Assembly: GCA_900544525.1 (NCBI GenBank)
Contig: UQVN01000001.1
Span: 1-49,884, forward strand
DNA length: 49,884 nt
DNA from: an uncultured Eubacteriales bacterium
GTDB lineage: Bacteria > Bacillota > Clostridia > Lachnospirales > Lachnospiraceae
Reading direction: 5' to 3'
A program made the translations under genes and the position numbers. Shown here in pieces: positions 7,650 through 15,503 of the stretch. Each line of letters starts with the position of its first letter. Positions within the stretch are counted from its first letter, which is position 1. The notes under the pieces are model-generated. The model searched no databases, had not been told where the DNA came from, and worked only from the letters and a program-made list of their open reading frames with translations.

Positions 7650-10600
7650 TTAGTCAAGATATTGTTTTCTTGCTTGCTCAATCTCCATACCCGTTTTGAT
7701 TACCTCTAGTGCAAAGGACATAGAGAAGTTTTGGCGTTTTACTTTAAATTGTTCTAACTGCTCTTCTCCACAACTATTGCTTCCAAGTCCAGAATGAGCA
7801 TAGTCTAAATGAATGATTACTTGATCCGTTTTTTCTATTTGCCATGGATGATTTGCCTTTTCTAAACTTTCATCAGTATAATTGGCTAGATTTAACCCAA
7901 GCGGTTGTTTCATGGTACAAAGAAGTGTATGTTCTCCATTTCCAATTCCAAACCATCTTACGTCTTCCCGATGGCCATTTTCTTGTGGATACACATAGTT
8001 GGTTCCCATATCGTCTACGGTGCTTCGATAAATTCCCATAAGACAAGCCTCTTTACTATCTGGATAATTTTCCCCTTCTCCTCTTCCATACCAAATGGTA
8101 TTTTGAAGAGATTGATCTGCTTTCATAACGACACCAATTCTTGGTAAAAATTCTGGTTCTAATTTTCCATTTTGTACTTCTTTTCCTGTCAATTCCACTT
8201 TTACTTGTCCACAAGCATAAACCGTATAGACATAATCACATTCAAAGCCCCAAGATTGATTATAACATCCAAAGTATTTTTTCATTGTCACAACCACTTC
8301 TTGTTCTCTTGCCTCATAATGGTAAGCATCTAATTGTTCTGTTCCTGTTGTGATAAAATGTTTATTCATCCAATCTTCTTTTTTATACATATCATTATCG
8401 ATAGTTGCTCGATAAACGGTCATCTCTGGACCTTCCTTTAACCACACGTTTCCATTGCTTTCTACAGATAACAGCGTTCCAAATACGGTATGGAATTTCA
8501 CGGAAATCCTATCATTTTTTACTGTTAAAATACCAGCTTCTTCTGTCACGGTAAGTGGATTTCCCATGGCTCTTTCTTCTAATACTACTTGTTTTACAGA
8601 AAGAGGAAATTGATATTTTGCGATTTCATGCCCTGCTTTTGCATATAAATTCTCTTCTTTTTGAACAACAAAAATATTTAGATAATAATCTACATTTTTT
8701 TCTGGTGAAAAGGCTTTAAATGGAATGAAAACCCGTTCTTCTCCATGAGGTTTTGCCGTTAGAGAATCCACAATTCCTTCTTCGATGATACGTTCTCCAT
8801 CAGTCACTTGCCACTTTAATTGGACAAAAGATAAGTCTAAAAAGTCATAATAATTTTTTACGAGAACTTCTCTTTCTTTCCCTAAGCACTTTTCAACGCT
8901 CACTTGTGCAATTACTTGTTTATATTCTAATAATGCTGGAGAAGGAGTGCGATCTGGCATTAAAATTCCATCGATACAGAAATTTCCGTTTGTTGGGAAA
9001 TCGGAAAAGTTTCCACCATAACGATAATATTCCTGTTCTCCGTCATTTGTATAAATTCCATGATCATACCACTCCCAAAGGAATCCACCTTGTAATCGTT
9101 TGTACTTACGATACATATCTTGATAGGCTTTTAATCCCCCTGGTCCATTTCCCATGGCATGACCGTATTCACACATAATGTGTGGTTTCTTTCCTTTTTT
9201 TGTATACTCCGCCACCTCTTTTAATGGTTTTAATCTCGTATACATGGTAGAATATACATCCGTTACTTCTGCCTCAAAATCTCCTTCATAATGAACAAGT
9301 CTTGTATCATCTAAAGCTTTAATGGCTTTTGCTGTTTCTACAAAATTGCATCCAAACGTGGACTCATTTCCCATGGACCACATAATAATGGATGGATGAT
9401 TTCGATCTCGTTTTACCATACGAACACTGCGATCCACATAGGCTTTTTCCCAGTTCTTATCATCGGTAATCCACTCATAATTTTCCACCCATTCAAATCC
9501 ATGACATTCCAAATCCGCTTCGTCAATGACATAAAGACCATATTCATCACAAAGATCATAAAAAACTTCATTTGCTGGATAGTGGGAACAGCGAACCGCA
9601 TTAATATTGGACTGTTTCATAAGAATGACATCTTCCTTTATCCGTTCATAAGTGACCGTTCTTCCTTCTTTCGGATCATAATCATGACGATTCACACCGT
9701 TTAATAAAACGACAGTTCCATTGACGGTAAAATTATTATCGATTAATTCAATTTTTCGAAATCCCACTCGTACTTTTACTTCTTGGCTCTTTGTCTGTAC
9801 CGTCAATGTATAAAGAGCTGGTGTCTCTGCGGTCCATTTTTCTACGTTTGGAATCATTTCTTTTATGATCGCCTTGTTTTTTGTTGTCTCAAACGTTCCA
9901 TCTACAACAACTTTTCCATCTTTTTCTAAGAAAAATGTCCCCTTTGTTTCCTGTTTTGTTGTAATATTTACTTTTAATAAACCATGGGTATAAGGACATT
10001 CCCCTTCTCCTGTTAAATCTCCAAAAACAGAACAGTCCAAAATACCATCTTTTGGTTCTAAAATAAGCTCCACATCTCGATAAATTCCAGAATACCACCA
10101 CATATCTTGATCTTCTAAATAGGTTCCATCAGACCATTTATATACTCTTGCTACAATGGTATTTTCCCCTTCTTTTGCAAAAGAAGTAATATCAAATTCA
10201 CTTGGAAGACGACTCACTTTACTATAGCCTACATGATGTCCATTGACCCAAACATCAAAAGCGCTATCCACACCATGAAACTTTAAAATGATATCATTTT
10301 GAAAATCTTCTTTTGCTAGTGTAATCACTTTTCTATAAATTCCAGTGGGATTTTTTGATGGAACAAACGGAGGCCGAATTGGAAATAAATACCATACATC
10401 CGTATAATGCATCTTATCGTATCCACGGAGTTGCCAAACAGATGGCACGTCAATCGTATCCCATTCATCACAATTTGTTTCCTCTAACATAAATCCTTCT
10501 TTTGACAGCTCTGGTGCTTCTAAATAGCAAAATTTCCAATCTCCATTTAAAGAACGATGTTCAGAAGAATCTTTATAAAATGCCGTTCTAGCCTCCCTTC

Positions 10601-10655
10601 TTCCGATATGTTCTAACATAGGATTTTCCCATCTTTTCATAACTCTTCTAATCAT
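7650..10655 (-). CDS. lacZ: GH2 beta-galactosidase, LacZ type
   Basis: A 1001-residue five-domain LacZ-like enzyme, close to the length of E. coli LacZ. It has an N-terminal jelly-roll domain with NPTGIYRK and VDSAFDVWVNG, two immunoglobulin-like domains, a TIM barrel, and a C-terminal beta-gal small-chain domain with GRGEGENYPD. The acid/base is Glu431 in MWSMGNES and the nucleophile is Glu496 in IMCEYGHAMGN; NAVRCSHYP is also present. There is no signal peptide, so it acts on imported sugar in the cytoplasm. The ATG at 10655 has AGGAGA 8 bases upstream. It follows the permease genes after a hairpin (10689-10736) and is followed closely by the GH65 gene. Specificity for beta-galactosides is the family default. 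Confidence 0.95.
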   Translation of the reverse strand: MIRRVMKRWENPMLEHIGRREARTAFYKDSSEHRSLNGDWKFCYLEAPELSKEGFMLEETNCDEWDTIDVPSVWQLRGYDKMHYTDVWYLFPIRPPFVPSKNPTGIYRKVITLAKEDFQNDIILKFHGVDSAFDVWVNGHHVGYSKVSRLPSEFDITSFAKEGENTIVARVYKWSDGTYLEDQDMWWYSGIYRDVELILEPKDGILDCSVFGDLTGEGECPYTHGLLKVNITTKQETKGTFFLEKDGKVVVDGTFETTKNKAIIKEMIPNVEKWTAETPALYTLTVQTKSQEVKVRVGFRKIELIDNNFTVNGTVVLLNGVNRHDYDPKEGRTVTYERIKEDVILMKQSNINAVRCSHYPANEVFYDLCDEYGLYVIDEADLECHGFEWVENYEWITDDKNWEKAYVDRSVRMVKRDRNHPSIIMWSMGNESTFGCNFVETAKAIKALDDTRLVHYEGDFEAEVTDVYSTMYTRLKPLKEVAEYTKKGKKPHIMCEYGHAMGNGPGGLKAYQDMYRKYKRLQGGFLWEWYDHGIYTNDGEQEYYRYGGNFSDFPTNGNFCIDGILMPDRTPSPALLEYKQVIAQVSVEKCLGKEREVLVKNYYDFLDLSFVQLKWQVTDGERIIEEGIVDSLTAKPHGEERVFIPFKAFSPEKNVDYYLNIFVVQKEENLYAKAGHEIAKYQFPLSVKQVVLEERAMGNPLTVTEEAGILTVKNDRISVKFHTVFGTLLSVESNGNVWLKEGPEMTVYRATIDNDMYKKEDWMNKHFITTGTEQLDAYHYEAREQEVVVTMKKYFGCYNQSWGFECDYVYTVYACGQVKVELTGKEVQNGKLEPEFLPRIGVVMKADQSLQNTIWYGRGEGENYPDSKEACLMGIYRSTVDDMGTNYVYPQENGHREDVRWFGIGNGEHTLLCTMKQPLGLNLANYTDESLEKANHPWQIEKTDQVIIHLDYAHSGLGSNSCGEEQLEQFKVKRQNFSMSFALEVIKTGMEIEQARKQYLD

Positions 10656-10688
10656 ATTTCTATCTCCTAGCTTTTCTTTTTTACATAC

Positions 10689-10736
10689 AAAAGGGATTGT
10701 TACTACTTAAGGATACCAGTTGTAACAACCCCTTTT
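10689..10736 (-). terminator. Intra-operon hairpin between permease and lacZ genes
   Basis: On the minus strand an arm containing GGGGTTGTTAC pairs with GTAACAATCCC (one G-U) across an 18-base loop and is followed by TTTTGT. The short T-run suggests partial termination. This would give less enzyme mRNA than transporter mRNA, or it would protect the 3' end of the transporter mRNA. Confidence 0.65.
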
Positions 10737-10771
10737 TAACAGTGTCGTATCTTAAACAATGAATACTTTCA

Positions 10772-11593
10772 TTATTTAATTGCTCCACCGGTTCCCTCAA
10801 CAATGTATTTTTGTGCAATAATAAATACGATAATTGGAGGAATAATCATAATAACAGTAATACAGAGCATTGGTATAATCTGTGTTTCATGAACTCCTTT
10901 AAAAGAAGCAAGTCCTAATGCTAATGTGTATTTTTTTCTGTCTTGTAAGAAAATCAATGGCCCAAGGTAATCGTTCCATACCGTGATCATATTAAGCACA
11001 CCTACTAAAATCAAAGATGGCTTTAAGATTGGCATAAAGATTTTCCAATAAATTTGAAACTGATTCGCTCCATCAATCAGTGCTGCCTCTTCAAAATCCT
11101 TTGGCACTCCCATTAAAAACTGTCTCATTAAGAAAATATAATAAGCAGAACCAAACCATGCTGGGATAATCAAAGGTTTTAACGTATTAATCCAACCAAA
11201 GAGATTGAATTCCATATATTGTGGAATCATTGTTACATCCCATGGAATCATCATCGTAGATAATAAAATCATAAATAAAATATTCTTGCCTTTAAATTGG
11301 AAACGTGCAAATCCGTAAGCAACTAAAGAACATGAAATAATCTGTCCTGCAGTTGTTAAAACGGTAACAAGAATTGAGTTCCACAGATAAGTTCCAAATG
11401 GCTGTGCGTTCCATGCTTCTATAAAGTTACTAATAAGCCATTTTGATGGAAATAACTTTGGAGGATAAGCAATGGCTTCTGCCTCTGTTTTAAAAGTGGA
11501 GAAAAACAAATAAACAAATGGTGCCATAAAATAAATTGCTACTAAAGTCAATAAAATATAGATAATGACTTTTGCCCTCTTTGACATTCTCAT
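10772..11593 (-). CDS. ABC sugar importer permease, MalG/LacG type (first copy)
   Basis: This 273-residue inner-membrane protein has about six hydrophobic segments. It carries the EAA loop that docks the ATPase (EEAALIDGANQFQIYWKIFMPILKP, residues roughly 188-212), as in MalG-type permeases of the CUT1 sugar importers. The ATG at 11593 overlaps the stop of the upstream permease by four bases (ATGA), with GAGGAGGG upstream, so the two subunits are translationally coupled. Its paralogue at 38315-39136 differs at only about 22 of 273 positions by my count, while the DNA differs at many third positions. No ATPase gene is present in the window, so a shared MsmK-like ATPase is expected elsewhere. 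Confidence 0.94.
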   Translation of the reverse strand: MRMSKRAKVIIYILLTLVAIYFMAPFVYLFFSTFKTEAEAIAYPPKLFPSKWLISNFIEAWNAQPFGTYLWNSILVTVLTTAGQIISCSLVAYGFARFQFKGKNILFMILLSTMMIPWDVTMIPQYMEFNLFGWINTLKPLIIPAWFGSAYYIFLMRQFLMGVPKDFEEAALIDGANQFQIYWKIFMPILKPSLILVGVLNMITVWNDYLGPLIFLQDRKKYTLALGLASFKGVHETQIIPMLCITVIMIIPPIIVFIIAQKYIVEGTGGAIK

Positions 11594-12516
11594 TTCTTTT
11601 TCCCTCCTCTTTTCTTAGTCTTTGCTGTTTTTGCTTCTGTTTCATAAAATACCCATGCAGAAGAAGATTTAAATACAAGTGCTGTCAGTATTAAAATAAT
11701 GATAAACATAACCCATGCGTTGGCACTTGCATATCCTAATTTGTGATACTTAAATGCATTATTATAAGTATAAAGTCCGTAGAAATAAGTCGATTTCAAT
11801 GGACCACCACCCGTTAACAACATAACAAGCGTTACTTGTTGGAACGAACTAATTAAAGATGTAATTAAGTTAAATAAAATGGTTGGTGTAATAATTGGCA
11901 ATGTAATACTAAAGAACTGTCTTGCAGGGCTTGCCCCATCTAACGATACTGCTTCATAAATATCATTTGGTATATTTTTAATATCCGTGTAAAAAATAAG
12001 CATCATCGTACCAACACCAAAAGCACTGGCAATAATAACCGCCAAAAGCGCCCAAGATGGATCGACTAACCAGTTTGGTCCTTTAATACCAAGTAAAGAT
12101 AATAAATAGTTTAATACCCCATAATCTCCTTTTAAAATCCAACCCCAAATAATAGATACTGCTACTCCTGAAATAACAGCTGGAATATAAAATAATGTAC
12201 GGTAAATTTTTACTCCCTTAACTGGTTGCGTAATTAACATCGCTAAAAATAAGGCAATTCCCATATTTAATGGAACGAAAATCGCTGCATATTTTAAACT
12301 GATAATTAAAGATTTTTTAAACTGTGGATCCGATGTAAACATCTTTACATAGTTTCCAATTCCAATAAATTCTGGCGCACCAGTAATCGGCCAATCAAAG
12401 AAACTCATAACAAGTGATAGGATAAGTGGTCCTGCTGTAAATACTAAAAACCCGATAATCCACGGTAAAATAAAAAGATATGGAGTTGATTTCTTCCAAA
12501 ATGACTTCTTATTCAT
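11590..12516 (-). CDS. ABC sugar importer permease, MalF/LacF type (first copy)
   Basis: A 308-residue CUT1-type permease with an N-terminal hydrophobic segment (YLFILPWIIGFLVFTAGPLI) and several further membrane helices. The EAA loop is YEAVSLDGASPARQFFSITLPIITP. The tail ends in a lysine-rich cluster (KTKKRGGKKK). I place the start at the ATG at 12516, preceded at a good distance by GGGAGGAG. The ATG five codons upstream would itself overlap that site. It follows the binding-protein gene by 34 bases and overlaps the next permease by 4 bases. It is strongly similar to the MalF copy at 39133-40056, including the basic tail. Confidence 0.94.
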   Translation of the reverse strand: MNKKSFWKKSTPYLFILPWIIGFLVFTAGPLILSLVMSFFDWPITGAPEFIGIGNYVKMFTSDPQFKKSLIISLKYAAIFVPLNMGIALFLAMLITQPVKGVKIYRTLFYIPAVISGVAVSIIWGWILKGDYGVLNYLLSLLGIKGPNWLVDPSWALLAVIIASAFGVGTMMLIFYTDIKNIPNDIYEAVSLDGASPARQFFSITLPIITPTILFNLITSLISSFQQVTLVMLLTGGGPLKSTYFYGLYTYNNAFKYHKLGYASANAWVMFIIILILTALVFKSSSAWVFYETEAKTAKTKKRGGKKK

Positions 12517-12550
12517 TGGTTCTCCTCCCATTTAGTCTTTCTGCTATGCC

Positions 12551-13795
12551 TTATTGCATAGCAGCTTCATCTAATACTGTTTTTGGATCTTCTAGTGAAC
12601 TTGGATTAAAGATACGTTCAAAAGAAAGAGAAAGTGTATCTTTTAACTCAGGCCAGCTTTCGATTAAGAAACTTGCTGGTGTTGTTCCTTCACTTTGTTC
12701 AAGCATTGTATAAAATGGTGCATATTCTGGTTGTTTCATAATACCTTCTGATTCTACTACACTATATAATACTGGAAGTTCTAGCCCAATTCTTTCTTTG
12801 TTCATCTCTTCGCTTGTCCAGAATTTTACAAATTCCCAAGCAGCTTCTTTATTTTTACAATCTTTTGAAATGGATACCCCTGAAGAACTTAAAATACTCT
12901 TAGATTTTTCCTGTCCAGCAAAAGATGGAATTGTTACAACACCATAGTTTACTCCATCTGTATTTAAACTGTCGATTGCCCAAGAACCATATACATACAT
13001 GGCTGTTTGACCTGCACGGAATTCATCGGTACCTGTTTGTTCTGTTGCAACCGCATATCCTTCTTTTTCCATTTCCTGGAACATCTGCAATACTTGTACA
13101 GACTGCTCAGAATTCAAGCGTCCTTCTAAATTACCATCTTGGTCAACATAACTGCTTCCGTTACTCCATAAATACATTTCAAAATCATAAGGATCTGGTT
13201 TCATCTGGAAAGAGAATCCTTTAATACCATCTAATTTTTCTGAAATCTGCTTAGAAGCTTCTTTTACATCGTCCCATGTCCAATCATTTGTTGGTTCCGC
13301 TACCCCTGCTTGTTTAAATAAATCTTTATTATAGAAGAGACAATGGGTTGTAAATCCAACTGGAATACCATAAGTCGCTCCATCTAAAGAGTTATAAGAC
13401 CAAAGAGTATCATAGAAATTGCTCTTATATTCCGCTCCTTCTTTCTCAATGTAGGAATCAAGTGGTTCTAACCCCTTATAATAGGATGGATAATCCCACA
13501 TATACATAACATCTGGTGCATCCCCTGATCCCATTCCTGCACTGATCTTTGTATCAAATTCACTTCCATAAGCCTCAAGCGTTACTTCAATGTCGTCATG
13601 CTCTGCATTAAATTTGTCCACCAGTTTTTGCTGTCGATCGACGTCCTCCGCTGTATCCCATGATGCAAAACGGATTTTTGCTTTTCCATCTGCTGTAGTA
13701 GCCGCTTCTCCACCTTTACCACCACATCCAGTTAACGCCGTTGCCGTCGTCATAGCTAAAACTAACGCTGCCACAATCACTTTTTTCACTCTCAT
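12551..13795 (-). CDS. Sugar-binding lipoprotein of the ABC importer (first copy)
   Basis: This is the extracellular solute-binding protein of the CUT1 importer encoded by the next two genes. The 414-residue precursor has a lipoprotein signal peptide with lipobox LTGC and acylated Cys24, followed by family-1 binding-protein sequence (RFASWDTAEDVDRQQKLVDKF). The start at 13795 has AGGAGG 7 bases upstream. It heads the operon, and a clear promoter lies upstream at 13828-13856 with palindromes over it. The paralogue at 40094-41347 is only roughly 55-60% identical by eye, far less than the permeases. The two systems therefore probably import different oligosaccharides; here a galactoside or glucoside is likely given GH2 and GH65 downstream. 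Confidence 0.94.
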   Translation of the reverse strand: MRVKKVIVAALVLAMTTATALTGCGGKGGEAATTADGKAKIRFASWDTAEDVDRQQKLVDKFNAEHDDIEVTLEAYGSEFDTKISAGMGSGDAPDVMYMWDYPSYYKGLEPLDSYIEKEGAEYKSNFYDTLWSYNSLDGATYGIPVGFTTHCLFYNKDLFKQAGVAEPTNDWTWDDVKEASKQISEKLDGIKGFSFQMKPDPYDFEMYLWSNGSSYVDQDGNLEGRLNSEQSVQVLQMFQEMEKEGYAVATEQTGTDEFRAGQTAMYVYGSWAIDSLNTDGVNYGVVTIPSFAGQEKSKSILSSSGVSISKDCKNKEAAWEFVKFWTSEEMNKERIGLELPVLYSVVESEGIMKQPEYAPFYTMLEQSEGTTPASFLIESWPELKDTLSLSFERIFNPSSLEDPKTVLDEAAMQ

Positions 13796-13815
13796 ACTGA
13801 TTCCTCCTTGAGTTT

Positions 13816-13824
13816 TTTAGTAAA
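13816..13824. promoter_or_regulatory. Second operator-like motif at the transcription start
   Basis: TTTAGTAAA (TTTACTAAA on the minus strand) lies just downstream of the -10 hexamer of the binding-protein promoter and repeats the core of the palindrome at 13836-13852, with centres 24 bases apart. The two sites together would suit a dimer or tetramer of a repressor. Function is inferred. Confidence 0.35.
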
Positions 13825-13827
13825 TTC

Positions 13828-13856
13828 ATCTTAGCAAATTTTAGTAAAATTTTCAA
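13828..13856 (-). promoter_or_regulatory. Promoter of the ABC/GH2/GH65 operon
   Basis: On the minus strand TTGAAA (13851-13856) and TAAGAT (13828-13833) are separated by exactly 17 bases, about 33-60 bases upstream of the binding-protein start. This is a good sigma-A promoter for the sugar operon. Confidence 0.65.
13836..13852. promoter_or_regulatory. Palindromic operator candidate in the promoter spacer
   Basis: On the minus strand AAATTTTACTAAAATTT has two perfect 8-base inverted arms around a single C. It fills the spacer between -35 and -10 of the operon promoter. Position and symmetry suggest a repressor site, probably for the linked LacI-type protein. Confidence 0.45.
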
Positions 13857-13983
13857 GTTTTTATCAGCACAAATATATATTTTTACCTTTTCAACATTTT
13901 TCGTCACTATTTTTTATGCATATTTCACAATAAAATAGTTTTATCACGCATTTCAACCCGAATTACGCTTAATAAAATTTTAC

Positions 13984-14256
13984 TTATCTTTTTGTTTTAA
14001 AAATGAGTTTATGTATTATTTTTCTTTTTTTTACTAAAACAGCAAATTCATCTCCACCAATTCTTCCTATAATATCATTGGCTCGAAATCCTCTCTTTAA
14101 GCAAAGGGAAAACTTTTTAAGCACTTCATCCCCTTCTAAATGCCCTCCATTATCATTAATCGCTTTAAAGTTATCTAAGTCAAAAATAAGCATAACATAA
14201 AGGTTCTCACATGGCTCATTGTCTTTCGGTAAATAAAAAAAGAACAAAGTGTACAA
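13984..14256 (-). pseudogene. GGDEF-domain remnant (diguanylate cyclase fragment)
   Basis: A 90-codon reading frame encodes the first part of a GGDEF domain: IFDLDNFKAINDNGGHLEGDEVL, then RANDIIGRIGGDEFAVLV. It breaks off right after the active-site loop into an unrelated basic tail. A complete domain needs about 160 residues, so the C-terminal half is missing. Nothing recognisable precedes the domain either: the frame opens inside the cobT terminator hairpin (14233-14270). No convincing ribosome binding site is seen. I read it as the decayed remains of a diguanylate cyclase gene, although expression of a short peptide cannot be excluded. Confidence 0.7.
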
Positions 14257-14270
14257 AGCACACTTTGTTC
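14233..14270 (-). terminator. Terminator of the tetrapyrrole/cobalamin operon
   Basis: On the minus strand GAACAAAGTGT pairs perfectly with ACACTTTGTTC across a 7-base loop, followed by TTTTTTT, just after the cobT stop. Confidence 0.92.
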
Positions 14271-14276
14271 TTTCAT

Positions 14277-15371
14277 TTATTCTAATGGAACATAAGGTTC
14301 AATTTTATTTTCTTTAAACTTTGGAATTTTGTTATAACACGCTAATGCATAGTCTAAAATAGAAAATCCCATAACAGCACCTGTCCCCTCTCCCATGCAC
14401 ATATCCAACTGAAAATATGGTTCTACTCCAATAGCAGATAACACCTTCTTTCCTGCAGGTTCTTTGGAACAATGAGAAGGCAATATGTATTCTTTACAAG
14501 TTGGACATAGCTTTATTGCAAGAAGAGCCGATACCGATGAAATAAATCCATCCATAAACATAGGCTTACGATAGAGTGCAGCTCCTAAAAAACAACCAAC
14601 CATTCCAGCAATTTCAAGTCCTCCTACTTTTGATAGCAAATCAAGCACATCTTCTTTCTCTGGTTTTCTTTTTGCAATCGCCTCATTGATCACTTGTATT
14701 TTATGATTAACTCCTTCTTTTGAAAGCCCAGCTCCTCTTCCTGTAACCTCTTTTGCATCACAACCAAAATAGGCAGAGCATAACGCACTGCTTGTAGTTG
14801 TATTTCCAATTCCCATTTCACCAATGGCAAACGTATCATATCCTTCTGATACAAGCTCTTTTGTTAATTCAATTCCATTCAAAATAGCAAGACAAGCCTC
14901 TTCTCTTGTCATAGCGTCTTCCTTTAAGAAATTCCCTGTTCCATAGCGCACCTTTTTTCTTATAATTCCTTTTTCATTTGAATCCATTGCCATTCCAATA
15001 TCTACAGGAATCACATCTGCTTGATTTAACTGTGCCATAACACATACAGCAGAGGATTGTCTTGTCATACTTTCTACAACTGCTCTTGTAACTTCTTGCC
15101 CTGTTTGTGAAATTCCTTCTTCTACAATTCCATGATCCCCTGCCATGATAATAACTGCTTTCTTTCGACTCTTTGGATATTCACTTCTTCGAATTCCACC
15201 AAGAGTGATGACAAGCTCTTCTAACCGTCCTAGACTCTTTAAAGGCTTACAAAGAGTGTCCCAATGTGCTTCTACTTCTTCCATATACTCTTTACAAATT
15301 GGTTCTATCGAAGAGATTAAATTTTTCAATTCTCTTTCATACGCATATTCATATTGTTCTTCTTTTACCAT
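14277..15371 (-). CDS. cobT: Nicotinate-nucleotide-dimethylbenzimidazole phosphoribosyltransferase
   Basis: CobT activates the lower ligand base of cobalamin by moving ribose phosphate from nicotinate mononucleotide to dimethylbenzimidazole or a related base. The result is the alpha-ribazole phosphate used by CobS. The 364-residue sequence has the family motifs KPLKSLGRLEEL, IMAGDHGIVEEG, GEMGIGNTTTSSAL, GRGAGL, and the catalytic Glu328 in MCMGEGTGA. It is the last gene of the operon, 132 bases after cobS, and is followed by a perfect terminator. Its ribosome binding site is weak (AGAAG). The 132-base gap ahead shows no reading frame or clear promoter. Confidence 0.95.
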   Translation of the reverse strand: MVKEEQYEYAYERELKNLISSIEPICKEYMEEVEAHWDTLCKPLKSLGRLEELVITLGGIRRSEYPKSRKKAVIIMAGDHGIVEEGISQTGQEVTRAVVESMTRQSSAVCVMAQLNQADVIPVDIGMAMDSNEKGIIRKKVRYGTGNFLKEDAMTREEACLAILNGIELTKELVSEGYDTFAIGEMGIGNTTTSSALCSAYFGCDAKEVTGRGAGLSKEGVNHKIQVINEAIAKRKPEKEDVLDLLSKVGGLEIAGMVGCFLGAALYRKPMFMDGFISSVSALLAIKLCPTCKEYILPSHCSKEPAGKKVLSAIGVEPYFQLDMCMGEGTGAVMGFSILDYALACYNKIPKFKENKIEPYVPLE

Positions 15372-15503
15372 CTGCCGTTACTTCTTTCTATGTTTATTTC
15401 CTTCCCGCACCCATTCATCACTTACTCTATTTTTTAACTTTTCTTTCTATCCTATATTTTTATCATACACTTTTTTAATGATTTTCTCTCTCATTCTATT
15501 GCA

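Noticed and set aside
13984..14256. Functional short GGDEF protein
   Set aside because: The domain lacks its C-terminal half, begins in a terminator hairpin and has no ribosome binding site, so it is better treated as a remnant.
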